Part shown: piece after piece, positions 28,134-35,759 of the stretch
Position numbering within the stretch: the stretch's first letter is position 1
Layout: each line of letters begins with the position of its first letter
Source: CAVOEB01 sp965249645
Lineage (GTDB): Bacteria; Pseudomonadota; Alphaproteobacteria; UBA828; JAPUJA01
Length of the DNA: 64,000 nucleotides
Assembly: GCA_965249645.1 (NCBI GenBank)
Contig: CBDFML010000012.1
Location: 1,612,001 to 1,676,000, forward strand
Direction: 5' to 3'
Program-made: the position numbers and the translations under genes
The notes under the pieces: model-generated
What the model was told of the DNA's origin: nothing
The model's input: the letters and a program-made list of their open reading frames with translations, nothing else
Database searches by the model: none

Positions 28134-28140
28134 CTTCTTC
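28107..28140 (+). terminator. Rho-independent terminator
   Basis: CCGCCGCTCCC pairs with GGGGGCGGCGG, followed by TTTCTTCTTC. It lies 20 bp after the stop of the small gene at 27865-28086. Confidence 0.75.
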
Positions 28141-28196
28141 GGCCGCGGAATCAATCCAATGGCGGCGAAGATGATCCCTTGCTTATGGAGCCCCCG

Positions 28197-28805
28197 TCAT
28201 TGCAAACGGATCGAGTCGATCACCCGTTGCACTTCCTGGCGTGAACCGGTCCTTTCGTCCTGCCGCGTACCGGCCCCAATGAGAAATAGAAGGTCGTCCT
28301 TTAGTACGATCCACAACTGCGACTTAGTCGGAAATTGCCTCCCTTCCTGGGTTTCGAGAGTGAAATCAATAGCAGCATAAGCCGCAGGAAACCCGGAAAT
28401 TTGCATTGATTTTGGCTCCTCTATGGAATCCACTTTTCCAACCTTTTTCGCAATCCCGGCAACGACGATCTTGGTAACGGTCAACAGGTTCCGGGCATTC
28501 GCGCGACCGGCGGGTCGGACGGTGATCTTCACAGAGGGATTGAGATCGTCATACGGCACTCGATATTTGGTAATTGCGAATACAGGTGCGCTCGAAAATT
28601 TGAGCATAAGAGACTGAAACTCTGCATCGGTCATCTTCGTTCGGGCGATATTGTCGCGATACTGTTTGTCGGTGATAAAATACCACGCGGCGGGTTTCTG
28701 GACCGACAGCCCCAATGTTTTGTTTTCGTAAAGTTCCTGTGCGTGTGCAGTGATCGCCAACGTACAGGAAAAAATAAGGGCCATTACCGCTGCAACGATT
28801 CGCAT
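28197..28805 (-). CDS. Secreted hypothetical protein, horizontally acquired
   Basis: A 202-residue protein with a clear signal peptide (MRIVAAVMALIFSCTLAITA, cleavage after AHA). The mature part begins ELYENKTLGLSVQKPAAWYF and contains KITVRPAGRANARN; this is the pattern of PsbP/DUF-type periplasmic proteins seen next to lipoproteins. Base composition is far more AT-rich than neighbours, and codon use differs. It is bracketed by the 76-bp direct repeats at 28058 and 28984, so it probably arrived as a unit. Function unknown. Confidence 0.7.
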   Translation of the reverse strand: MRIVAAVMALIFSCTLAITAHAQELYENKTLGLSVQKPAAWYFITDKQYRDNIARTKMTDAEFQSLMLKFSSAPVFAITKYRVPYDDLNPSVKITVRPAGRANARNLLTVTKIVVAGIAKKVGKVDSIEEPKSMQISGFPAAYAAIDFTLETQEGRQFPTKSQLWIVLKDDLLFLIGAGTRQDERTGSRQEVQRVIDSIRLQ

Positions 28806-28983
28806 TACGTTCTCCCACGGCCGTGCATCGAATATACAATATCGCATTCAGACCGTGATACCCAGTGGGGTGCACCCAGGCCCTTGAGAGCGATCCGGAT
28901 GGGCTGGACGTGCAAGCTGGTCGGTGTTCGTCGGGCAACTGGACGCCTCAAGAGGAATGCCAATATGGGGCAGCGAGCGATCG

Positions 28984-29059
28984 ACGTTCATTCGGGCCGG
29001 CCGAACAACTGAAGCCGGTCGCTCGACCGATGCCGCCGTCCCTCGCGGGGCGGCGGTTT
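28984..29059 (+). repeat. Direct repeat copy 2 (orphan gene end plus terminator)
   Basis: Partner of 28058-28133. It encodes the peptide HSGRPNN and a stop, but no upstream gene body. The preceding codons (QRAIDVHSG) are a diverged version of LRALHVHSG, so homology runs slightly further left. It ends in a hairpin plus TTTT, a second terminator. Confidence 0.8.
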
Positions 29060-29075
29060 TCGTCCTAGGGTGTTG

Positions 29076-29104
29076 TTGACCGCGTGCCGGGTTGGCACTA
29101 GATT
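29076..29104 (+). promoter_or_regulatory. Sigma70-type promoter for the NYN gene
   Basis: TTGACC (29076-29081), a 17-bp spacer, then TAGATT (29099-29104). It stands directly after the second terminator and about 75 bp before the NYN start codon. Confidence 0.6.
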
Positions 29105-29141
29105 GACCGCCAATACCCCTTGCGGTTTCATCCGCAGGGCG

Positions 29142-29171
29142 CGGGGCCTCTTCGGAGGCCCTTGCTTTTTT
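29142..29171 (+). terminator. Terminator-like hairpin in the NYN leader
   Basis: GGGCCTC-TTCG-GAGGCCC followed by CTTGCTTTTTT, ending only 9 bp before ATG 29181. With the promoter at 29076 this hairpin is inside the 5' leader, so it could attenuate the NYN gene. Otherwise it is the end of an upstream transcript. Confidence 0.6.
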
Positions 29172-29180
29172 GGACAACCG

Positions 29181-29804
29181 ATGCGCACCACCATCTATGT
29201 CGATGGGTTCAACCTCTACTACGGCGCCCTCAAGGGTTCGTCCTGGAAGTGGCTCGACCTGCTGAGCCTGTTTCGAGCGGTCCTTCAGCCGCATCATGAC
29301 ATCGGCAAGATCAAGTATTTCACGGCGCGGGTGTCGGCCACTCCCAACGACCGCTCGCAGCCCCTGCGGCAAAACGTTTACCTCCGCGCCCTGCAGCGGT
29401 ACCGGCCCGAGGTAGAGATTCACTTCGGTCATTTTCTCAGTCACAAGGTTCGGGCTCCTCTCGCGAACCCGGCGGACGGGCGGCGCACAGTCGAAATCAT
29501 CAAGACCGAGGAAAAGGGGTCGGACGTCAATCTCGCGGTGCACCTGCTGAACGATGGTTGGTTGGATGCCTATGACTGTGCCGTCGTCGTCACCAATGAC
29601 AGCGACATCGCAGAGGCGATGCGTTTGGTGAAGGAGCAGCACAACAAGCGGGTTGGTCTCATTACGCCGGGTCAGGGCCGCACATCGCGTCAGCTTCAGA
29701 AGCATGCGGACTTCACCAGGAGTATTCGGCCAAGCGCCCTTGAGAGGTCGCAACTCCCGAATCCAATCCCCGGTACGGGTCTTCACAAGCCTCAAGGCTG
29801 GTAA
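29181..29804 (+). CDS. NYN-domain (PIN-like) ribonuclease family protein
   Basis: A 207-residue protein of the NYN/LabA-like group. MRTTIYVDGFNLYYG (Asp8) and the C-terminal VVVTNDSDIAEAMRLV (acidic pair) mark the PIN-like metal-dependent RNase active site. KTEEKGSDVNLAVHLL supplies the central acidic residue. Such proteins cut RNA in defence, toxin or RNA-turnover roles; none can be assigned. The start was chosen at the IYVDGFN methionine. The leader holds a terminator-like hairpin. Confidence 0.88.
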   Translation: MRTTIYVDGFNLYYGALKGSSWKWLDLLSLFRAVLQPHHDIGKIKYFTARVSATPNDRSQPLRQNVYLRALQRYRPEVEIHFGHFLSHKVRAPLANPADGRRTVEIIKTEEKGSDVNLAVHLLNDGWLDAYDCAVVVTNDSDIAEAMRLVKEQHNKRVGLITPGQGRTSRQLQKHADFTRSIRPSALERSQLPNPIPGTGLHKPQGW

Positions 29805-30034
29805 TCTCCACCGGCACCGGCTCGGACGCGGATCGCCTCGAACAGGCGCCTGAGCGCGAACGCGCGTGCGATCGAGACCACCGTGAAGGCGGCGCCGATC
29901 AGGAGATGATCCCGGAACGCCATGGAAATCCCGAACAGCGGAAACACCGCCATCTGAGCGAGCACTGCGATGGCATAACCCACCGCCACGTTGGTCACCG
30001 CCTCGACGAGCGACATGGTTCGCGACTGCCTCAT
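29792..30034 (-). CDS. Small membrane protein of prophage
   Basis: An 80-residue protein with two transmembrane helices (AVGYAIAVLAQMAVFPLFG and LLIGAAFTVVSIARAFAL). The start ATG 30032-30034 overlaps the methyltransferase stop as ATGA, so it belongs to that operon. Similar small two-helix proteins accompany DNA methyltransferases in many prophages (DUF7220-like); function unknown. Confidence 0.7.
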   Translation of the reverse strand: MRQSRTMSLVEAVTNVAVGYAIAVLAQMAVFPLFGISMAFRDHLLIGAAFTVVSIARAFALRRLFEAIRVRAGAGGDYQP

Positions 30035-31293
30035 GCCGCGGCCCGCTCGGCGCCGGCCGCGACCTCGTCGAACGTCCGTCCGTCGCCGTCGAGGGTCGCG
30101 GCCTGACCTGTCCAATCCTGCCAGCGCCGGACGACGACGTCGCAATAGCCGGGATCCAACTCCACCAGCCGTGCCGCGCGTCCGGTCTTCTCGGCCGCGA
30201 TCAGCGTCGAGCCCGAGCCGGCGAAGGGATCGAGTACAACGTCCCGGCTCTTCGACGAGTTGCGCACCCCGCGTTCGACCAACGCCACCGGCTTCATGGT
30301 CGGGTGCAGATCGTTGCGCGCCGGCTTGTCGACGAACCAGACGTCGCCCTGATCCCGCGCGCCGCACCAGTAGTGGTCGGTGCCCTCCTTCCAGCCGTAG
30401 AGGATCGGCTCGTACTGGCGCTGGTAGTCGGCGCGGCCGAGGGTGAAGGTGTTCTTGGCCCAGATCAGGAAGGTCGATCAGTGCCCGCCCGCCTCGCGGA
30501 ACGCGCGCTGCAGCGTCGGCAATTCCGAGGACGACATGCAGACATAGGCCGCGCCCTTGGTGACGGTCAGGATGTTGACACAGGCGTCGTACAGAAAGCG
30601 CTCGAAGTCGGCGCCCAGATTGTCGTTGCGGATCCGGCGTTTCTTGCCGCGCATCCTGTCCTTGGCGCTGTTGCCGTAATTGACGTTGTAGGGCGGATCG
30701 GTAAAGCACAAGTCCGCGAGCCCGCCGTCCAGTACCCGCTCGACATCGCCGAGCACGGTGGCGTCGCCGCAGTGCAGGCGGTGGCCGCCCAGCAGCCAGA
30801 GATCGCCGGGCCGGGTGATCGGGTGCTCCAGCGGCTCCGGCGCTTCGTCATCATCGATGTTGCCGGTCGGGCCGTCTGCCTGCAGCAGGCGATCGATCTC
30901 GTCGAGCTCGAAGCCCGTAAGGTCGAGATCGAACTCGGCCTCGCGCAGCTGCTCGAACTCGACGCGTAGCAGGTCCTCGTTCCAGCCCGCGTTCTCCGCG
31001 ATCCGGTTGTCGGCGATGCGGAACGCCCGCGCCTGCGCCTCGCTCAGATGCTCGAGGCGGATCACCGGTACGGTCTCCAGCTCCAGCTGTCGGGCGGCCA
31101 GCAGCCGGCCGTGGCCAGCGATCAGCACACCGCACTCGTCCACCAGGCAGGGCACGTTGAAGCCGAAGGCGGCGATCGAGCCCGCGATCTGCGCCACCTG
31201 ATCGTCGGAATGCGTGCGCGCATTGGCGGCGTACGGCAGGAGCCGGTCCAGCGGCCAGTGCTCGATTGCGACGTCTGTTGGGTGTTCGGTCAT
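30031..31293 (-). pseudogene. ParB-domain DNA methyltransferase with in-frame TGA
   Basis: About 420 codons in one frame. The N-terminal ParB/Srx-like domain shows LLPYAANARTHSDDQVAQIA and GVLIAGHGRLLAARQL. A beta-class N6-adenine/N4-cytosine methyltransferase follows, with FTDPPYNVNYG (about 197) and LDPFAGSGSTLIAAE (about 357). A TGA at 30478-30480 interrupts GGH-(W)-STFLIWAKN where relatives have Trp, consistent with one G-to-A change of TGG. Both catalytic motifs are intact on either side. The reading could be a sequence error, or the split parts may be dead. A related gene is at 62013. Confidence 0.82.
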
Positions 31294-31430
31294 CGAACTC
31301 CAATCGCGAACAGGCCGCCCGCGCCTAGGCGGGCGGGACGGCCGATGTCGATGTCTGGTTCGGTGGGTGGTGCACCGCGCCGGCCGGTGCCGATCGCGCC
31401 GGTCCGGCGTCCTCGATGGTAGTAACCGGA

Positions 31431-31782
31431 GGTGGTAACCTGGGTGGTAACCAAGGGCTCTGGTTACCAGGTGGTTACCACCCAGGTTACCACCCCGATT
31501 TTCCTCTAAGTCTTTGTAATAACGCCGTTTTACGGCTTCGACTGGGTGGTAACCGGCAAACCGTGGTTACCACTTGGGTTACCACCCTGGTTACCACCCC
31601 CGCATGGGCCGTAAGTCATTGACAATATGTGGTTATTCCGTCCGACCGGAGCAGTGGCCGGCGGCCGGTGGTAACCTCGGTTACCACCCAGGTTACCACC
31701 CTGATCCGTCTCTAAGCCTTTGTAACAGCATGGTTTTCTTCGCCGGTCGCGGGTGGTGACCGGTGATAACCCAGTGGTAACC
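31431..31782. repeat. Tandem array with clustered GGTTACC/GGTAACC motifs
   Basis: Thirteen GGTWACC heptamers occur, at 31434, 31446, 31462, 31473, 31485, 31548, 31565, 31577, 31589, 31670, 31679, 31691 and 31776. Pairs of GGTTACCACC 12 bp apart begin at 31473, 31577 and 31679, a period of about 103 bp. Each pair is followed by a TAAGTCTTTGTAA-like spacer and preceded by GGTGGTAACC in inverse orientation. Transcripts could fold into repeated GGGTGGTAACC/GGTTACCACCC stems. Confidence 0.85.
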
Positions 31783-31884
31783 CAGTTTTTCGGCCTATCG
31801 CTGGCGGATTTTCGCGCAAAGCCCGCCCACTTGCGTTTGATGCCAGGAAGGACCCGCGATATCAATGGGTTAACATGGTTATTG

Positions 31885-31922
31885 GTCCCGAATAGGGATC
31901 AACACTGATCCCCAATTGGGAC
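31885..31922. promoter_or_regulatory. Imperfect inverted repeat, possible operator
   Basis: Arms GTCCCGAATAGGGATCA and TGATCCCCAATTGGGAC pair at 14 of 17 positions around an ACAC loop. The half-site AATNGGG recurs in the direct repeats just to the right, suggesting one binding protein for both. Confidence 0.5.
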
Positions 31923-31978
31923 TTGAGAGAGTTGAATGCCTCGGCAGCACGACCTTGTCGGGCGGCACGAGCCTTCCC

Positions 31979-32043
31979 ATTCGGGTGAATTCGGGTGTCG
32001 AATTGGGTTGCCTTATCGGGTGCAATTGGGTGGATATTCGGGC
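31979..32043 (+). repeat. Six ATTCGGGTG-like direct repeats at helical spacing
   Basis: ATTCGGGTG or close variants start at 31979, 31989, 32002, 32014, 32025 and 32036. Spacings of 10, 13, 12, 11 and 11 bp place the sites on roughly one DNA face, as in iterons or operator arrays. Confidence 0.75.
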
Positions 32044-32104
32044 ATGTCCCAACGCCCGCTCAACACCGATCATTGCTCGCACTCGCCGTCGAACCGAGCC
32101 TTGT

Positions 32105-32237
32105 GAACCGCCCCGGCTTTCCCGGAGGCACCATCTTGTGAGCAGAGGCCGAAGAAAATCACTTATGCCGCCAGCCAGAACCGCGATATGACTGCATGAC
32201 TCAAACGAAACTGCCTCCGGGAAAGCCGGGGCGGTTC
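32105..32237. repeat. 133-bp element with 24-bp terminal inverted repeats, copy A
   Basis: The left end, 32105-32128, begins GAACCGCCCCGGCTTTCC. It is the perfect reverse complement of the right end, 32214-32237. The interior (about 85 bp) is not palindromic. A nearly identical copy in the same orientation lies at 33300-33431. No transposase gene is present, so it resembles a MITE or a recombination site. No clear target duplication is seen. Confidence 0.85.
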
Positions 32238-32318
32238 AGTAATCTCGCGGGGAAGAAACAGAGATGTGTGTCGATATCATCCTCGGTCAAATCACGGTGT
32301 ATGAGAGAGAGAATCGGT

Positions 32319-33233
32319 ATGAAAGATAGGACGCTGTTCTCCAAAAACCCAGGAGCAGCGTGTCTGACGTACACGAACCTATGGAACGCAAAAAATAGTG
32401 ATACTCAGGCTGGACGTGAGCATTGCGAGGACTTATGGAACGACTTTTCGTGTCTGGCTGACGATCATTTTCTTGACGAATTTCCGTCGCGGACGCATCA
32501 GCGTTGGTTCGAGATGTATCTCGCTGTCTCGTTAAAAAGAGCAGGGCTGAGTGTTGAATGTCCGAAGTCGAAGAAAAAGGGATCACCCGATGTAATGATC
32601 ACAAAAGGAGATAAGAAAATCTGGATCGAAGCTGTATGTGTTACGGCAGGTGAGGAAGGTAAACCAGACTCGGTGCCGCCGTATCCAAAGGCGGGTAAGA
32701 AACCAGTTGCAACGCACCTACCTGAAGATCAGATGGTGTTGCGGTTACGCACATCTCTTCAGGCTAAAGACTGCCAATATAGAAAATATCTCAAGAAAGG
32801 AATTGTGAGCCAAGATGATGTGCTTGCCGTGGCCATAAACGTACGTGATCTTCCCCATGCGTGGCACCATATGGAACCTCTGATGATGAGAGCAGTCTAC
32901 GGCGTCGGAAACGTTAGAACTGATTGGAACATCGACACGAACGAAGTCAATTCTCATCACGAACAACTAACTTCAATCTCAAAGAAATCTGGCACAAAGG
33001 TCTGCGTCCGCCCGTTCATTGACCGCAGTATGCCGCACATAGCCGCGGTGCTCGGATCGTCTTCGGGCATGGTCAATCTTTTTCCACGCCTCGGTGATGA
33101 CTTCGCGCTATTCCCAAATCTCTCGTGTGAACTGGCATGGCCTGAAGGTTTTATAAAACTTGGAGAAGAGTGGGTATTTCGGGAAGTCGATGGCGAGTGG
33201 AAGGGACAAAAAATAAGCCATTGCGAACAGTAA
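32319..33233 (+). CDS. Putative PD-(D/E)XK-like nuclease, AT-rich cargo gene
   Basis: A 304-residue protein from ATG 32319. Earlier in-frame ATGs at 32196 (inside repeat copy A) and 32301 are possible. SPDVMITKGDKKIWIEAV gives a PD...(E)xV arrangement like restriction-type nucleases. It is preceded by a helical part (HQRWFEMYLAVSLKRAGLSV) common in such enzymes, which is weak evidence. The C-terminal half is unrecognised. Composition is far more AT-rich than the phage genes. It is the only gene between the two 133-bp inverted-repeat elements. A solitary restriction or defence nuclease is plausible but unproven. Confidence 0.6.
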   Translation: MKDRTLFSKNPGAACLTYTNLWNAKNSDTQAGREHCEDLWNDFSCLADDHFLDEFPSRTHQRWFEMYLAVSLKRAGLSVECPKSKKKGSPDVMITKGDKKIWIEAVCVTAGEEGKPDSVPPYPKAGKKPVATHLPEDQMVLRLRTSLQAKDCQYRKYLKKGIVSQDDVLAVAINVRDLPHAWHHMEPLMMRAVYGVGNVRTDWNIDTNEVNSHHEQLTSISKKSGTKVCVRPFIDRSMPHIAAVLGSSSGMVNLFPRLGDDFALFPNLSCELAWPEGFIKLGEEWVFREVDGEWKGQKISHCEQ

Positions 33234-33299
33234 CTGTGAGAGCGGACAGCTGGCGTGGGTAAATTCCTGAGTGTCCGTCCGGGGACTTCATGAAGGATT

Positions 33300-33431
33300 G
33301 AACCGCCCCGGCTTTCCCGGAGGCTCCATCTTATGAGCAGAGGCCGAAGAAAATTACTAAGCCGCCAGCCAGAACCGCGATATGGCTGCATGACTCAAAC
33401 GAAACTGCCTCCGGGAAAGCCAGGGCGGTTC
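33300..33431. repeat. 133-bp element with terminal inverted repeats, copy B (132 bp)
   Basis: Matches copy A over its whole length with about a dozen differences. The inverted ends (33300-33323 and 33408-33431) differ at one pair. The flanking T and A extend the palindrome by one pair in both copies. The peptide MTQTKLPPGKPGRF is encoded at the right end of both. Confidence 0.85.
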
Positions 33432-33596
33432 ATTGAGAGTTCGCCACGCATGCGCGGCAACCAATGGGACCACGCCGTTGCCGCAGAGTCGAAGCCGGTC
33501 TACACGACGTTCCGTCTTAGTTTGGATCCCCCTGTCACCTGCACGCTTTTTGCTGCATAGTTTTCCGCTAGGTCTTGGGCGTTGAGGGCAGGAACC

Positions 33597-34274
33597 ATGC
33601 GGTACCACATCTCCACGATTACGATTGTCGTTGTGGGCTCCATTTTCACAGTGATCCCCTCGGCGGTGGCCGCAAGCTGTGACGACTGGGACAGAGTTGG
33701 ATATTTTGGACGAGTGACAGCCAACGAGGTGACCGAGTGCCTGGCCGCCGGGGCCGACGTGAATGAGAGGAGCAACAATGGCGAAACCCCTCTGCATTGG
33801 GCAGCAGCTGACGCCGGGGACCCGGCGGTCATAGCTGCTCTGGTGGACGCCGGGGCCGATGTGAATGTGAGGGACAAACAGGGCCGCACCCCTCTGCATG
33901 GGACAGCCCACTACAATAAGACTCCCGCCGTCATAGCTGCTCTGGTGGACGCCGGGGCCGACGTGAATGCGAAAGATGGATTCGGCCTCACCCCTCTGCA
34001 TTGGACAACATCTGACGCCGGGTCCCCGGCGGTCATAGCTGCACTGCTGGACGCAGGGGCCGATGTGAATGCGAGGGATGAACGGGGCCTCACCCCTCTG
34101 CATAGGGCAGCCCATTACACTGAGACCCCTGCCGTCATAACTACGCTGCTGAACGCCGGCGACGACGCCAAAGCCAAAAATATTGGTGGGTCGACCCCGT
34201 GGGGTTTTGCCCAATACAACGATGAATTGAAGGGAACCGACGCTTATTGGCGCCTTAACGACGCGCGGTTCTAA
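33597..34274 (+). CDS. Secreted ankyrin-repeat protein
   Basis: A 225-residue protein from ATG 33597. A signal peptide (TITIVVVGSIFTVIPSAVA) is followed by five ankyrin repeats of about 33-35 residues. Repeated signatures are NNGETPLHWAA, KQGRTPLHGTA, GFGLTPLHWTT and ERGLTPLHRAA, with VDAGADVN between them. The DNA of the repeats is itself similar, suggesting recent duplication. It is probably a periplasmic or exported protein-binding module. It directly follows repeat copy B and may be cargo of the same insertion. Confidence 0.85.
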   Translation: MRYHISTITIVVVGSIFTVIPSAVAASCDDWDRVGYFGRVTANEVTECLAAGADVNERSNNGETPLHWAAADAGDPAVIAALVDAGADVNVRDKQGRTPLHGTAHYNKTPAVIAALVDAGADVNAKDGFGLTPLHWTTSDAGSPAVIAALLDAGADVNARDERGLTPLHRAAHYTETPAVITTLLNAGDDAKAKNIGGSTPWGFAQYNDELKGTDAYWRLNDARF

Positions 34275-34405
34275 ATTCCACGCTTCAGCACTCTCGTCTC
34301 GTTGTCACCGAGGTGAACGCGATCGAGCCGTTCGCCCACGTCGACTGGCTTAAGCTGTCCCTCCGTTCGCAGGGTGGAGCGGGTCAGGGGCCAGCCGTTC
34401 CGGCC

Positions 34406-34756
34406 CTATCGCATTGTTGTGGCCGCGCGCCTCAAGGCGCTGCTTGGCCGACATAGGTGACGTTGCGGCCAGAGGTGGCGCGGATCGTCCGTTCCCTTGC
34501 GCCGTCCCGCGACGCTGAACGGCTGGCACGGATAGCCCGCACTGACGAGATCCACCGCGCCGCGCCACGGCCGGCCGTCGAAGCCGGCAAGGTCTGCCCA
34601 GACAGGCGCCTGATCCAGGGTCTGGTCTTCCATCCGCGCCACGAGGACGGCCGCGGCAAAGGCGTCCCGCTCGACGTAACCCACAGCACGGTATCCGCGC
34701 TCGGCCAGCGCAAGGTCGAGGCCGCCGGCACCGGCGCAGAGCGATAGGCCGAACAA
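34406..34756 (-). pseudogene. DNA (cytosine-5) methyltransferase, 5' fragment only
   Basis: The fragment reads LFGLSLCAGAGGLDLALAER (SAM-binding motif I) through VSAGYPCQPFSVAGRRKG (motif IV with catalytic Cys). It stops resembling the family after DDPRHLWP, where about 200 further residues are expected. The start is uncertain; TTG 34754-34756 is in frame. The truncation point lies next to the accessory zone at 32-34 kb, suggesting that the insertion or a deletion removed the rest. Confidence 0.7.
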
Positions 34757-34805
34757 ATCCGGCCCGCCGCCGGCGTCAACGCCCGCGATGGGATGTAAAT
34801 CCAGG

Positions 34806-35048
34806 TCATGCAAGGGCGGCCTCGGGCGGACATGAAAATACCCGCCGCGACGATGCCGGGACGGGCTGGGTGGATGCGCTCGGAGACGGGCGCGGCCATG
34901 GGTTCGGTAACGGCATGGGGGCGGCGAGGCACCAGGCCGCACCAACGGCGACGCCTGCCGCGAAGACGACCAGCGCCGCCCAGGTCTTCCAGGTGACGAT
35001 GAAGCGCAGGTTGCCCAGGAGGGCTTTCAACGACGTTGCACGGCCCAT
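34806..35048 (-). CDS. Small prophage membrane protein
   Basis: An 80-residue protein with LRFIVTWKTWAALVVFAAGV leading into one transmembrane helix, then a Pro-rich tail. Similar short proteins accompany cytosine methyltransferases in alphaproteobacterial prophages. Function unknown; holin-like size but only one helix. Confidence 0.55.
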   Translation of the reverse strand: MGRATSLKALLGNLRFIVTWKTWAALVVFAAGVAVGAAWCLAAPMPLPNPWPRPSPSASTQPVPASSRRVFSCPPEAALA

Positions 35049-35195
35049 GTCAGGTTCCTTCAGGCAACAAAAAACCCGCCGCGGCGGTGCCGGAGCGGGT
35101 CGGATTCGGACGCGCCTATGAGATGATGGCAGAAACCTACATCTTGTGTATTACACCTGTCAAGCCCCCAATATGCAGAAAATGCTCTTGTCCCG

Positions 35196-35759
35196 TCACC
35201 CCGCTCGCCTCGGCCGCTCGTAGCCGTAATGGACGGCGAGCATGCCGAGCGCCGAGATCAAGATCCCGCTGGCCTCACTGGGCCGGACGGGTTTGTTGTT
35301 CCAACCTTGCTGCATCGCCCATTCCCTGAGACTCATCTGCAGCCCGACCACATGCCAGACGCAGCTACCGCCGGGGCTCGCCATGCCGCCGAGCGCGTCG
35401 AGCGCGTCATGCACACGGTCGCGGGCCGCGATCTGGCGCACCGTGACATCGTCGTTCCAGGTCATCTTCTCGCCGCGCAGCCGCCTCACGCGAACGATCG
35501 ACGCGGTAGCCGTGGTGTCGTAGGCGGCGATGGTGAAGTGGGCCTGGAAGTCGCGCGCCGCCTGATGCATGGCACGGGTGATGGTCCCGGCCTTGCGCAT
35601 GCGCGCCAGGGTGTCGACGGTGCGGACAAGGGTGACCGGTCGGCCCTCGGGGTCGGCCTCACGCACCATCTCGACCTTGCGGCCGCCGGGCAGACGTGAG
35701 GCCTGAGCGCGCGGGCTCCGGATCTTGCCCTTGGCCCTGCGCTTCCTGCGTTTAGCCAC
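35196..35759 (-). CDS. DUF6456-like phage protein
   Basis: A 187-residue protein with a very basic N-terminus (MAKRRKRRAKGKI) followed by a compact helical domain (AARDFQAHFTIAAYD). The C-terminal segment GGSCVWHVVGLQMSLREWAM is typical of DUF6456 proteins found in alphaproteobacterial phages and resembles a DNA-binding or regulatory HTH. It overlaps the next gene by 8 bp. Role unknown, perhaps late-gene regulation given its place between replication and packaging modules. Confidence 0.75.
   Translation of the reverse strand: MAKRRKRRAKGKIRSPRAQASRLPGGRKVEMVREADPEGRPVTLVRTVDTLARMRKAGTITRAMHQAARDFQAHFTIAAYDTTATASIVRVRRLRGEKMTWNDDVTVRQIAARDRVHDALDALGGMASPGGSCVWHVVGLQMSLREWAMQQGWNNKPVRPSEASGILISALGMLAVHYGYERPRRAG

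Larger units (their letters stand above)
31294..32104. other. Long non-coding regulatory-looking region with three repeat types
   Basis: No convincing gene in 810 bp. It contains a ~103-bp tandem array built on GGTTACCACC (31431-31782), an imperfect 17-bp inverted repeat (31885-31922), and six ATTCGGGTG-like direct repeats (31979-32043). Short frames here give low-complexity peptides that merely echo the DNA repeats. Confidence 0.75.

Noticed and set aside
31416..31865. Short frames giving Gly/Asn- or Thr/Val-rich repeat peptides
   Set aside because: Both strands yield repeats simply because the DNA is a GGTTACC array; no ribosome-binding site or folded-protein pattern.
31431..32043. CRISPR array
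   Set aside because: Repeats are 7-10 bp, partly inverted, and spaced irregularly; there are no 25-40 bp repeats with unique spacers and no cas genes. The Cas4-like protein belongs to a phage recombination module.
32105..33431. Complete insertion sequence or integron
   Set aside because: No transposase or integron integrase lies between or next to the repeats, and the ends show no clear target duplication, so only a MITE-like or cassette interpretation is kept.
34275..34405. Possible end of an IS66-type transposase
   Set aside because: A stretch reading VNAIEPFAHVDWL is vaguely reminiscent, but it is too short and poorly matched to support a call.
34432..34932. Frame starting MTWIYIPSRALTP opposite-register to the methyltransferase fragment
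   Set aside because: It is an alternative frame of the methyltransferase fragment on the same strand; the SAM and PCQ motifs are in the other frame.
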